From Trinickia symbiotica (GTDB taxonomy: Bacteria; Pseudomonadota; Gammaproteobacteria; Burkholderiales; Burkholderiaceae), in assembly GCF_002934455.1 (NCBI RefSeq), contig NZ_PTIR01000004.1, positions 269,834-333,833 of the forward strand: a stretch of 64,000 nt of DNA, read 5' to 3'. The number at the start of each line of letters is the position of its first letter. Positions within the stretch are counted from its first letter, which is position 1. The position numbers and the translations under genes are program-made. The notes under the pieces were generated by a model. The model worked only from the letters and a program-made list of their open reading frames with translations, ran no database searches and was not told where the DNA came from. Below are positions 50,398 to 60,756 of the stretch, piece by piece.

Positions 50398-50751
50398 TGT
50401 TCAATCCTCCCTGAAATTCGGGATGTTCAATATGCCAGCGCACCACGCGCATATAGTCGTGAAATCGTTCATCCGGCGTGCGGCCCGGACGCGTCAGCCA
50501 TGCGCGTATCGCAGGCTGCTCGTAGAAGCCCGGCGCGTATGCTTCGACGCGGAGGAACGCAACCAGATTTTCATCGCGCTCGATGCCGTTTCGCGCGCGG
50601 CCTTGAACGCACGCCACAACCGCGATGAAAGCGTCGCGTCGTCGACCAGCTTCGGATCGTCGTTGCACAAATCCACGCGCACGCCTTCAACGAACCGCTT
50701 CGCATCGATTTCGGCAAGCGCTGCAACCTGCTCTGTCGTCAGTTCAAGCAT
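50285..50751 (-). pseudogene. Small T6SS-cassette partner protein, frameshifted
   Basis: The first frame starts MLELTTEQVAALAEIDAKRF at ATG 50751 and reads sensibly to FKAARET. The family-like continuation GIERDENLVAFLRVEAYAPG is in another frame, and one inserted base near 50588 would join them into about 155 residues. Similar small helical proteins lie between DUF4123 adaptors and toxins in Burkholderia T6SS clusters; I know no named function. The tail is Gly/Ser-rich and overlaps the toxin start by 113 bp. Its ATG overlaps the DUF4123 stop by eight bases. Confidence 0.6.
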
Positions 50752-51178
50752 GCGGATGCAACCTCGTCAGTTCACCGTTGATTTGCACGAGCCAGTCGAA
50801 CGTCGGCGCGAAGAATTCAATGCGTTGCGTGAACGAGAACAGGCCCGCGATTTCTCCCGTCAGCCGCGCATCGTAAAAGCGCAGCAATGCGATGCGGCGG
50901 TCAGGTACACGAGCGTTCAAACGCCCTGCGAGCACTTCGGCAAGCGCCGGAAAAGGATACGCGCTGATGAGCCAGGAAACGCCCTCTGCACCCGCGCCCA
51001 TCGCGAATAGCGACTGTTTGACGCTGGGGGCCGCTTCCGCGAAATCAATTAGCCACGGCCCGGCGTCAGCCAACGATGCGTCCGGCGTACCGTCGAATAA
51101 TCCTATAGTGGCTGCTGGCCGCTCGACCGTTTCACCGCGTCCGTGTCGCCATTGATGGATGAGCTCATCCCTCTGCAT
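50744..51178 (-). CDS. DUF4123 T6SS effector adaptor/chaperone
   Basis: A 144-residue protein of the DUF4123 family: ATIGLFDGTPDASLADAGPWLIDF, then GVSWLISAYPFPALAEVLAGRL and ALLRFYDARLTGEIAGLF. DUF4123 proteins load cargo effectors onto VgrG spikes of type VI secretion systems. It is the first gene of the four-gene cassette, begins 110 bp after icd, and is shorter than many adaptors, being little more than the domain. No vgrG is present in the window. Confidence 0.8.
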   Translation of the reverse strand: MQRDELIHQWRHGRGETVERPAATIGLFDGTPDASLADAGPWLIDFAEAAPSVKQSLFAMGAGAEGVSWLISAYPFPALAEVLAGRLNARVPDRRIALLRFYDARLTGEIAGLFSFTQRIEFFAPTFDWLVQINGELTRLHPHA

Positions 51179-51181
51179 CCC

Positions 51182-51198
51182 GTGTTAACAGGTAACAC
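51182..51198. promoter_or_regulatory. Inverted repeat before the DUF4123 start
   Basis: GTGTTA (51182-51187) and TAACAC (51193-51198) flank ACAGG, ending three bases before the DUF4123 ATG. Its position over the initiation region suits an operator or a translation-blocking stem-loop. Confidence 0.4.
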
Positions 51199-51205
51199 GC
51201 CACCA

Positions 51206-51247
51206 AAAAGCAAAAACGCCGATAAATCATTGATCTATCGGCGTTTT
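51206..51247 (-). terminator. Intrinsic terminator of icd
   Basis: A 12-bp stem (AAAACGCCGATA 51213-51224 with 51236-51247). On the minus strand it is followed by T-rich sequence (TTTTTGCTTTTT). It separates icd from the T6SS cassette on the same strand. Confidence 0.85.
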
Positions 51248-51287
51248 GCTACCGCATGACGCTGCTTGAAACTACAAAGGAGCCCTC

Positions 51288-52544
51288 TTACATGTTCTCG
51301 ATCATCACCTGACCAAAGCCCGAGCACGACACCTGGGTCGCGCCTTCCATCAGACGGGCGAAGTCATAGGTCACGCGCTTTTGCAGAATCGACTTTTCCA
51401 TCGACGAGATGATGATATCGGCCGCTTCCTTCCAGCCGATGTGACGCAGCATCATCTCGGCCGAGAGGATCTCCGAGCCCGGATTCACGTAGTCCTTGCC
51501 CGCGTACTTCGGTGCGGTGCCGTGCGTCGCTTCGAACATCGCGACCGAATCGGACATGTTCGCACCGGGCGCGATGCCGATGCCGCCCACCTGCGCCGCC
51601 AGCGCATCGGAGACGTAGTCGCCGTTCAGGTTCAGCGTGGCGATCACGTCGTACTCCGCCGGGCGCAGCAGGATCTGCTGCAAGAACGCATCGGCGATCA
51701 CGTCTTTCACGACGATCTCGTTACCCGTCCTCGGGTTCTTGAACTTCATCCACGGGCCACCGTCCACGAGCTCGGCGCCGAACTCTTTCTGCGCGAGGGC
51801 ATAGCCCCAGTCGCGGAACGCGCCTTCGGTGAACTTCATGATGTTGCCCTTGTGGACGAGCGTGACCGAGCGGCGGTCATTGTCGATCGCGTACTGGATC
51901 GCCTTGCGCACGAGCCGCTGCGTGCCTTCGCTCGAGACGGGCTTGACGCCGATCCCCGACGTTTCCGGGAAGCGGATCTTCTTTACGCCCATTTCTTCGC
52001 GCAGGAACTTGATGACCTTCTTCGCCTGCTCCGAATCGGCGGCCCACTCGATGCCGGCATAGATGTCTTCGGAGTTCTCGCGGAAGATCACCATGTTGGT
52101 CTTTTCGGGTTCGCGCACCGGCGACGGCACACCCTTGAAGTACTGCACGGGACGCAGGCAGACATACAGGTCGAGCTCCTGGCGCAGCGCGACGTTGAGC
52201 GAGCGGATGCCGCCGCCGACGGGCGTCGTCAGCGGGCCCTTGATCGAAACGACGTACTCCTTCAGCACCTGCAGCGTCTCTTCGGGCAGCCAGACATCCG
52301 GGCCGTAGACCTTCGTGGCCTTTTCGCCCGCGAAGATTTCCATCCATTGAATCTTGCGCTTGCCGCCATACGCCTTCTCGACCGCCGCATCGACGACCTT
52401 GATCATCACCGGCGTAATGTCGAAGCCCGTGCCGTCGCCTTCGATGTACGGAATGATCGGCTGATCGGAAACGTTGAGCGAAAAGTCCGAATTGACGGTG
52501 ATCTTCTCACCGCTCGTCGGAACCTTGATGTGCTGATACGGCAT
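51288..52544 (-). CDS. icd: NADP-dependent isocitrate dehydrogenase
   Basis: A 418-residue homodimeric TCA cycle enzyme, close to E. coli Icd (416). Substrate residues are in [20 protein letters not shown], with the Ser that AceK phosphorylates in E. coli and the following arginines. The metal Asp region is [15 protein letters not shown], and the cofactor loop [18 protein letters not shown] fits NADP specificity. The spacer to the next gene (52545-52890) has a 14-bp palindrome. Confidence 0.97.
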   Translation of the reverse strand: MPYQHIKVPTSGEKITVNSDFSLNVSDQPIIPYIEGDGTGFDITPVMIKVVDAAVEKAYGGKRKIQWMEIFAGEKATKVYGPDVWLPEETLQVLKEYVVSIKGPLTTPVGGGIRSLNVALRQELDLYVCLRPVQYFKGVPSPVREPEKTNMVIFRENSEDIYAGIEWAADSEQAKKVIKFLREEMGVKKIRFPETSGIGVKPVSSEGTQRLVRKAIQYAIDNDRRSVTLVHKGNIMKFTEGAFRDWGYALAQKEFGAELVDGGPWMKFKNPRTGNEIVVKDVIADAFLQQILLRPAEYDVIATLNLNGDYVSDALAAQVGGIGIAPGANMSDSVAMFEATHGTAPKYAGKDYVNPGSEILSAEMMLRHIGWKEAADIIISSMEKSILQKRVTYDFARLMEGATQVSCSGFGQVMIENM

Positions 52545-52890
52545 GATCGACTCCAGTGTTGGCTGTGCAGGTGATGAGCAAGCGGATCCCGCGAAATCGA
52601 GCCATCCACCCCGCTCGGTTGCGCGGTGGGTCTCGAGTTTCGCCTCGTGCGTTCGAATCGCGTTGGCTTGACAGCGCCGCGTAGATGCGGCTGGCTCGCT
52701 ATTCTAGCCCACGTATCCACGACGGCGACCGCAAGCGCCCGAACCGCGGCCGGCCGCCGCTCTCGCGGCGACAGCGCAGCGACCACGGGACGATCGGAGA
52801 TGCGGGAGTGCTTGAGGTCTTATATAAGACAGAAGACTTGCCGTGCCGTATTATGCATTAAGATCCCGCCATTTGCCATAGACGCTCGTC
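52545..52890. other. Divergent spacer between icd and pseudouridine synthase
   Basis: 346 bp with no supported gene. On the minus strand a TAGAAT (52701-52706) may be the icd -10, without a well-spaced -35. The right half is AT-rich with several -10-like TATTAT/TAAGAT sequences before the plus-strand gene, and contains the palindrome at 52817-52830. Confidence 0.5.
52817..52830. promoter_or_regulatory. Perfect 14-bp palindrome GTCTTATATAAGAC
   Basis: A fully symmetrical AT-rich site in the icd/rluE spacer, of the size and symmetry bound by GntR/FadR-type or similar dimeric regulators. Which of the two genes it would control is unclear; it lies 61 bp before the pseudouridine synthase start. 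Confidence 0.5.
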
Positions 52891-53571
52891 ATGCGCCTCA
52901 TTGCTCTCAATAAACCGTTCGGCACGATCTGCCAGTTTTCACCGCATGAAACGCGTGCGTCGCTTGCGGATTGGGTCGAGCTGCCGGGCGTCTACCCGGC
53001 CGGGCGGCTCGATGCCGACAGCGAAGGGCTGCTGCTGCTCACGGACGACGGCGCCCTGCAGGCGCGCATTGCCGAGCCGCGTCACAAACTTGTCAAACGC
53101 TATTGGGCGCAAGTCGAAGGCGTGCCCGACGAGGCCGCCCTCGAAGCGCTCGCGCGCGGCGTCGACCTCGGCGATTATGTGACGGGGCCATGTCGGGCGG
53201 CGGCGATCGAGGCGCCGGCATCGCTTTGGCCTCGGGTGCCGCCGGTACGCTATCGCGCGGCGATTCCGACGGCCTGGATCGAGCTCGCGCTGACGGAAGG
53301 CAAGAACCGCCAGGTACGGCGCATGACGGCGGCCGTCGGCTTTCCGACGCTGCGTCTCGTGCGAGTCGGCATCGGCGCGCTCGATCTCTTCGCACTCGGG
53401 CTCGAGCCAGGCAAGTGGCGCAGGCTGCCGCCGACGGCGCCGTGGAACGGCCTCGACGCGGGCCGTCCCGACGGCGGCGAGGGCGGCGAGGGCGGCGAGA
53501 GCGGCGAGGTCACCGAGAGCGGCAGAGACAAGCCACGCGCCGCACCCGCTCGGCGCTCCCGCAAGCCTTAA
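52891..53571 (+). CDS. rluE: 23S rRNA pseudouridine synthase (RluE-like)
   Basis: A 226-residue RsuA-family pseudouridine synthase lacking the N-terminal S4 domain, which fits RluE (23S U2457). It starts MRLIALNKPFGTICQFSPHE, has the catalytic Asp in GRLDADSEGLLLLTDDG and LTEGKNRQVRRMTAAVGFPTLRLVR. The last 45 residues are a low-complexity tail with GEGG-type repeats and basic residues, probably disordered. It is divergent from icd. Confidence 0.85.
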   Translation: MRLIALNKPFGTICQFSPHETRASLADWVELPGVYPAGRLDADSEGLLLLTDDGALQARIAEPRHKLVKRYWAQVEGVPDEAALEALARGVDLGDYVTGPCRAAAIEAPASLWPRVPPVRYRAAIPTAWIELALTEGKNRQVRRMTAAVGFPTLRLVRVGIGALDLFALGLEPGKWRRLPPTAPWNGLDAGRPDGGEGGEGGESGEVTESGRDKPRAAPARRSRKP

Positions 53572-53573
53572 CT

Positions 53574-53595
53574 GCTTGTCGCCGCAAGCTTTTTT
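53574..53595 (+). terminator. Short intrinsic terminator after the pseudouridine synthase
   Basis: A 5-bp stem GCTTG / CAAGC (53574-53578, 53585-53589) followed by six T. The stem is short, so strength is moderate. Confidence 0.55.
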
Positions 53596-53874
53596 CGGCG
53601 GCAACGGGCGTGCCGCCGCCCCTTGCCGAGCCCGCCTCACGGCCCCGGCCGTCAGGTTCGACAAAATTGAGGCGGCGGCGTCAACCACCGCAACCGATCA
53701 TGCGTTATTCGACGCAGATGCCGCTTTTAAGCTATCCGGCATTAGCGTGCGGGTTTCCGTTTCCGAGTCTTTCAGCGGCGAAGAGCGGGTCTGATGCGCT
53801 TGCAGACGTATCGACGAATTCTTTCGATGCGGCTGTCAACCGAAAGGTGGATGGCACGTTTACCGACATGACTC

Positions 53875-53889
53875 AATGACCGGGTCATT
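53875..53889. promoter_or_regulatory. 15-bp palindrome AATGACC-G-GGTCATT
   Basis: A perfect 7+1+7 inverted repeat ending 32 bp before the ATG of the small Lys/Ala-rich protein. Its position suits an operator or upstream activator site. Confidence 0.45.
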
Positions 53890-53921
53890 TGGTTAATCAA
53901 CTAAAGCTGAGGATTCAAGAC

Positions 53922-54104
53922 ATGAAGAAGCTGATCGCCGCTCTCATCGCTGGCCTGTTCGCAACGGCTGCTTTCGCACAAGCTTCGGCCACGGAAGCCG
54001 CTTCGGCTCCGGCTGCTGCTCCCGCCAAGCACGCCAAGAAGCACGCCAAGAAGCACTCGAAGAAGGCTGCCAAGGCTGAAGCCGCTTCGGCCGCTTCGGA
54101 GTAA
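53922..54104 (+). CDS. Small secreted Lys/Ala/His-rich protein
   Basis: A 60-residue protein. Residues 1-19 form a signal peptide (MKKLIAALIAGLFATAAFA). The mature part of about 40 residues is almost only Ala, Lys, Ser, His and Glu, with three imperfect KHAKKHAKKHSKK-type repeats, giving a strongly basic periplasmic or secreted peptide. GAGG precedes ATG 53922. Composition resembles acid-shock (Asr-like) and histone-H1-like tails. The function is unknown, and homology cannot be judged by eye in such low complexity. Confidence 0.7.
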   Translation: MKKLIAALIAGLFATAAFAQASATEAASAPAAAPAKHAKKHAKKHSKKAAKAEAASAASE

Positions 54105-54160
54105 GCTTCCTGTAAAGCAAGAAGTCAAAAAGAAGCACCAGCCGTTTTCAACGGCGTTGC

Positions 54161-54192
54161 AAGGCAGGCTGCCGCACGGCGCCTGCCTTTTT
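54161..54192 (+). terminator. Intrinsic terminator after the small secreted protein gene
   Basis: A 9-bp stem AAGGCAGGC / GCCTGCCTT (54161-54169, 54181-54189) followed by further T, five in all. Confidence 0.85.
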
Positions 54193-54281
54193 GTCGTTTG
54201 GCACGGGCGATATTCATTCGCTTTGCATCGCCGCCAGCCGCTCGCGTAACATGCGCGGATCTCTTCAGCAAGGAGCCTCTC

Positions 54282-54782
54282 GTGGGAGTTTCGCTTCGCC
54301 CGCTTCTCGCGCGCATCGCCGCCGCGATCCCGGCCGCCGTCATCTGCGCCGCCTCGCTCACCGCCGCCCACGCCTTGGCGCAGCAAATGCCCGCCGGCGT
54401 GAAGCAGCCGTCCGAATTTCCGCGCACGAAGCTCACCGCCGGCATGTTCGTCATCGACGCGGCCGTCGCCGCCAACGACGCCGATCGCGAGCAAGGGCTC
54501 ATGTACCGGACACAGCTTGCACCGAACGAAGGCATGCTTTTCGTGTTCGGCGAGAACGCCGTCCATTGCTTCTGGATGAAGAACACGCTGATTCCCCTGT
54601 CGATCGCATTTATGCGCGCCGACGGCACGATTACCGACATCGACGAAATGCAGGCGGAAACGACCAACAATCATTGTCCGCGCAACAACGGCGTCTACGC
54701 GCTGGAAATGAGCAAGGGCTGGTTTTCCTCGAAAGGAATCACGCCCGGCACCAGGATTCAGGGGCTCCCGCGGCCCCAGTGA
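54282..54782 (+). CDS. DUF192 exported protein
   Basis: A 166-residue protein starting at GTG 54282 with AAGGAG six bases upstream; extension to 54198 is possible but unlike the family. An N-terminal signal peptide (LLARIAAAIPAAVICAASLTAAHALAQQ) is followed by a complete DUF192 domain: ADREQGLMYRTQL, GMLFVFGENAVHCFWMKNTLIPLSIAFM and VYALEMSKGWF. The family is widespread and its function is not established. It lies about 115 bp before fusA on the same strand. Confidence 0.85.
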   Translation: MGVSLRPLLARIAAAIPAAVICAASLTAAHALAQQMPAGVKQPSEFPRTKLTAGMFVIDAAVAANDADREQGLMYRTQLAPNEGMLFVFGENAVHCFWMKNTLIPLSIAFMRADGTITDIDEMQAETTNNHCPRNNGVYALEMSKGWFSSKGITPGTRIQGLPRPQ

Positions 54783-54898
54783 CGAACGAGGCTGCAAAAG
54801 CCACCGCCAGGCGCTATCCTTGCAACCAAAATCTACGCGCCGCGTGACGCGCCGGCATGCCCGGCTCGATGCCGGCGCCCGTTTGCAAGGAGATCGAC

Positions 54899-57007
<2,109 letters not shown>

Positions 57008-57014
57008 TCCCCGC

Positions 57015-57051
57015 GCGGCGCGGCGACCGGGCCTGCCCGCCGCCGCGCCGC
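57015..57051 (+). terminator. GC-rich stem after fusA
   Basis: A perfect 11-bp stem (57015-57025 with 57041-57051) with a 15-nt loop, then TTCTT and later TTTGCTTTT. It is probably a weak terminator. Confidence 0.45.
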
Positions 57052-57100
57052 TTCTTGCGCTTTGCTTTTCAGCGCGCATCCGACATGAGGCGGACCCGCC

Positions 57101-58780
57101 ATGAAAGCCCGCTCCGATCGCCCCTCCCTGCTCGAAGCCGTGCGCCGCGATGCCGGCGAGCTTGGCAACCATGCCATCGACGAGTACCTGGCTGAGCGCC
57201 TCTCGCGCCGCGAGCTGCTGCGCTATGCCGGCGTCATGGGCCTCTCCGGCGTCGCGCTCGCGCTAGGCGGACTTGCGCTGCCGCGCGCGGCCGCCGCGCA
57301 AGCGAAGCCGTCCGGCGCCGGCGCGACGATCCGCGTGGCGCATCTGACGCCGGCCGGCGCCGTCGATCCGCTCACCGTCGCGGACCCGGCCGGCCTCGCG
57401 CTCATCGCGCAAACGGGCGAGTTTCTGATCGACGACCAAAGCACGGACAAGCCGCTTACGCCGGCCCTCGCGCTTTCATGGCAAGCGAACGCGAAGGGTG
57501 ACGTCTGGACGTTCAAGCTGCGCCCCAACGTGAAGTTTCACGATGGGCAGACGCTCACGGCGAAAGACGTCGTTGCAACGTTCGATCGGCTGGCGGATCC
57601 CGCAAGCGGCTCGGCCGCGCTTTCGCTGCTCAAAGGGGTGCTCTCGAAGGGCGGCACGCGCGCGATCGACGACGGTACCGTCGCGTTTCATCTCGACGCG
57701 CCGAACGGCAACTTTCCCTACTACGTCTCTTCCGATAATTACAACGCCGTGATTCTTCCCGCGAGCTTCAGCGGCGGATACGAAAAGAGCTTTATCGGCA
57801 CGGGGCCGTTCAAACTCGAGCGATACGAACCGAAGGTCGGCGCATCGTTCGTGAGAAATCCTGAATATTGGGGCGAAAAAGCGCTGCCCTCGCGCGTGCA
57901 GTTCTCGTTCTACGCAGATCAGCAGGCGCAGATCCTCGCGATGGAGGGCAGGCAGGCCGACGTCATGGGCGACTTCACCGTGCAAGGCGGCGCGGGTCTC
58001 CTCAACAATCCGGAGTTCGTCGTCCAGTCGGTCAGGTCGAGCGCGCATCGGCAGATTCACATGCGCTGCGATCAAGCGCCCTTCAACGACAAGCGTGTGA
58101 GGCAGGCGCTCGCGCTTGCGCTTGACCGCGATCGTCTCGTCAAGGGGCTATTCAAGGGGCGCGCGGTAGTCGGCAACGATCATCCGTTCGCGCCGGTATT
58201 CCCTTCTTACGATCCGTCCGTGCCGCAACGCCGGATCGACGTCGGTCAGGCCAAGCAATTGCTCGCGCAGGCCGGACACCCGAACGGTATCGATGCCACG
58301 CTGGCCCTGACGACCGAGAAGTTCATGGAGATTCCCGATCTGGCCGTGGTCGTGCAAAACGCCGCCAAGGCGATCGGCATGCGCCTGCAGCTCAAGGTGG
58401 AAAGCCAGAGCCTCTACTATGGCGCCGGGACGTTCGGCAAGTCCGATTGGCTGGACTCGACGCTCGGCATCACCGATTACGGACACCGCGGCGTGCCGAA
58501 CCTTTTTCTCAATGCGCCGCTCACGAGCAACGGCGCCTGGAATGCCGCGCATTTCAAGAACGCCACGTACGACAAGCTCGTGGCGGATTACGTCGGCGCA
58601 CTCGACGTCGGTGCTCAAAAGAAAGTCGCGCATCAGATCGAAGCCTTGCTGCTCGACGAAACGCCCGTCGTCATTCCCTACTTCTTCGATATGCTGATCG
58701 CTCGACGCAAAACCCTCGACGGCGTTCGCTTCACCGCGATTTCGCAGATGTACTTCGATCGTGCCACACTAGTGACCTAA
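57101..58780 (+). CDS. Oligopeptide-type ABC substrate-binding protein, Tat-exported
   Basis: A 559-residue SBP_bac_5 (DppA/OppA/NikA-like) periplasmic protein. The N-terminus is unusual: about 33 polar residues, then the twin-arginine motif SRRELLRYAGV, a hydrophobic stretch and AAAAQ cleavage site near residue 67, so export by Tat is likely. The mature part has FKLRPNVKFHDGQTLTAKDVV and GTGPFKLERYEPKVG, typical of the family. It heads a complete importer operon. The substrate could be a peptide, nickel chelate or opine. Confidence 0.9.
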   Translation: MKARSDRPSLLEAVRRDAGELGNHAIDEYLAERLSRRELLRYAGVMGLSGVALALGGLALPRAAAAQAKPSGAGATIRVAHLTPAGAVDPLTVADPAGLALIAQTGEFLIDDQSTDKPLTPALALSWQANAKGDVWTFKLRPNVKFHDGQTLTAKDVVATFDRLADPASGSAALSLLKGVLSKGGTRAIDDGTVAFHLDAPNGNFPYYVSSDNYNAVILPASFSGGYEKSFIGTGPFKLERYEPKVGASFVRNPEYWGEKALPSRVQFSFYADQQAQILAMEGRQADVMGDFTVQGGAGLLNNPEFVVQSVRSSAHRQIHMRCDQAPFNDKRVRQALALALDRDRLVKGLFKGRAVVGNDHPFAPVFPSYDPSVPQRRIDVGQAKQLLAQAGHPNGIDATLALTTEKFMEIPDLAVVVQNAAKAIGMRLQLKVESQSLYYGAGTFGKSDWLDSTLGITDYGHRGVPNLFLNAPLTSNGAWNAAHFKNATYDKLVADYVGALDVGAQKKVAHQIEALLLDETPVVIPYFFDMLIARRKTLDGVRFTAISQMYFDRATLVT

Positions 58781-58864
58781 GTTGGCGGATTCGTCTGCAG
58801 TACTGATCATTCTCGAATGTATTGCAGCGGCAACCCGAAGTGGAGATCGGAGACGACGTAGCAA

Positions 58865-59875
58865 ATGCCGACCCTCACCCTTCCCTTGCGCGTCCACGTC
58901 GCCCATGGCACCGCCGCGCGCATCGCGCGCTTTCTCGCTGTGCGGCTCGCGCTTTCGCTCGTCACGCTCGTTCTGCTTTCGGCGCTCGTGTTCGCGCTCG
59001 GGCAACTGCTGCCCGGCGATGTCGGGCGCGCCATGCTCGGACCGCTCGCGGACCCGCGCGCCGTGGCGGCGCTCGATCATCAACTCGGCGCCGACCGGCC
59101 CGTCCTCGTGCAATTCGGCACATGGATCGCTCGACTGCTGCATGGCGATATGGGCATGTCCTACGCCTTTCGCCAACCCGTTGCACCTTTCGTCATTCAT
59201 GCGCTCGCGAACTCCGCGAAGCTTGCCATGCTCGCCTTTGTGATCGTCGTGCCGCTCGGTATCGCGGGCGGCGTATGGGCCGCGCTGAACGCGGGACGCT
59301 GGCTCGATCGGACGTTGACGATCGTCGGGCTCTCGGCGACCGTCGTACCCGAGTTCGTGTCGTCCATCGTGCTCATCCTCGTATTCGGCGTCTGGCTGCG
59401 CCTGCTGCCGACGGAGGCCGCTTATCCGCCCGGCACAAGCTGGCTCGGCGCGCTGCGGCATCTGATCCTCCCCGCGCTGCCGCTCGTCTTCGTCTTCTTC
59501 GGCTACATCGCGCGAATGGCGCGTGCCGGCACCGTCGAGGCGCTCGACGCCGATTACACGCGCACGGCGATCCTCAAAGGGCTGCCGAAGCGCGTCGTCA
59601 TCTTTCGTCACGTGCTGCGCAACGCACTGCCGCCGACCATCACCGTCGCCGCCACGCAGCTCGGCTATATGGTCGGCGGGCTCGTCGTCGTCGAGACGCT
59701 ATTTCACTACCAAGGGATCGGCTCGCTGATCTACAACGCCGCAACGGCCCGCGATTTCCCGATGCTCGAAGCGGGCGTGCTGACGGTCGGCGTCGTCTAC
59801 ACGATCGCGCATTTCATCGCGGACGCCTGGCTCGTCGCGCTCGATCCGCGCCTGCGCACGGAGGGAACGGAATGA
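58865..59875 (+). CDS. Oligopeptide-type ABC permease (DppB-like)
   Basis: A 336-residue permease with about six spans and the DppB-type loop VEALDADYTRTAILKGLPKRVVI (EAA region). It begins with a 24-residue polar N-terminus before the first span. It starts 84 bp after the binding-protein gene, and its stop overlaps the next permease start as ATGA. Confidence 0.9.
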   Translation: MPTLTLPLRVHVAHGTAARIARFLAVRLALSLVTLVLLSALVFALGQLLPGDVGRAMLGPLADPRAVAALDHQLGADRPVLVQFGTWIARLLHGDMGMSYAFRQPVAPFVIHALANSAKLAMLAFVIVVPLGIAGGVWAALNAGRWLDRTLTIVGLSATVVPEFVSSIVLILVFGVWLRLLPTEAAYPPGTSWLGALRHLILPALPLVFVFFGYIARMARAGTVEALDADYTRTAILKGLPKRVVIFRHVLRNALPPTITVAATQLGYMVGGLVVVETLFHYQGIGSLIYNAATARDFPMLEAGVLTVGVVYTIAHFIADAWLVALDPRLRTEGTE

Positions 59876-60756
59876 GCACCACGCCATCGGCTCCGACCGG
59901 GACGCAGGCCGTCGAACGTGGCCCCTCCACGTCGCCGGCGGAAACGCTGCGCCTGCTGCTGCGCTCGCCGAGCTTCGTAGTCGGCCTGCTCATCGTCGCA
60001 TTCTGGATCGCGTGCGCGCTCGTCGGACCGTTCGTCGTGCCGCACGATCCCTATGAGGCCGATCCGCTCGACTCGTTGATGCCGCCCGATGGCACGCACT
60101 GGTTCGGCACCGATCAGCTTGGCCGCGATATCTTCTCGCGCGTGGTCGTCGGTGCGCGCGACATCCTCGCGATCGCCCCGCTCGCGACGCTGGTCGGCAC
60201 GCTCGCCGGCACGGCGCTCGGGCTCGTTCTCGGCTACTTCGACGGCTGGCTCGATCGTATCGCGGGCCGCCTCATCGATGCGCTGCTCGCGTTGCCGCTC
60301 GTCATCGTCGCACTGGCGGCACTTGCGGCGCTGGGCGCATCGAATGCGACCGTGGTGCTCGTGATCGCGCTCACGTTCATGCCGATGACGGCGCGCACCG
60401 TACGCGCGGCCGTGCTCGCCGAACGCCATCTCGACTATGTCGCCGCCGCGCAGCTGCGCGGCGAGCATGCGGTCTACATCATGCTCGTGGAGATTGCGCC
60501 CAACGTCCTGCCGCCGATCGTCGTCGAGGCGACCGTCCGCCTCGGCTACGCCATCTTCGCCGTCGCGACGCTTTCGTTTCTCGGCTTCGGCGTCGCGCCG
60601 CCGTCAGCGGACTGGGGACTCGCCCTCTCCGAGTCGTATTCGCTGATGACGGGCGGCGCCTGGTGGACCGTGGTGTTCGACGCACTCGCCATCGCAACGC
60701 TCGTCGTGGGCGTGAACCTCGTCGCCGACAGCGTGCAAGGGATCCTGCAGCCATGA
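59872..60756 (+). CDS. Oligopeptide-type ABC permease (DppC-like)
   Basis: A 294-residue permease with the DppC signature HWFGTDQLGRDIFSRVVVGA near residue 78 and the EAA-type loop LDYVAAAQLRGEHAVYIMLVE. Six spans are predicted. It overlaps both neighbours by four bases (ATGA), showing tight coupling to DppB-like and ATPase genes. Confidence 0.9.
   Translation: MSTTPSAPTGTQAVERGPSTSPAETLRLLLRSPSFVVGLLIVAFWIACALVGPFVVPHDPYEADPLDSLMPPDGTHWFGTDQLGRDIFSRVVVGARDILAIAPLATLVGTLAGTALGLVLGYFDGWLDRIAGRLIDALLALPLVIVALAALAALGASNATVVLVIALTFMPMTARTVRAAVLAERHLDYVAAAQLRGEHAVYIMLVEIAPNVLPPIVVEATVRLGYAIFAVATLSFLGFGVAPPSADWGLALSESYSLMTGGAWWTVVFDALAIATLVVGVNLVADSVQGILQP

Larger units (their letters stand above)
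53572..53921 (+). other. Spacer before the small secreted protein gene
   Basis: 350 bp without a supported gene. It begins with the rluE terminator and ends with a 15-bp palindrome (53875-53889). A 72-codon frame at 53576-53794 shows no family features and lacks a ribosome site. Confidence 0.5.
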
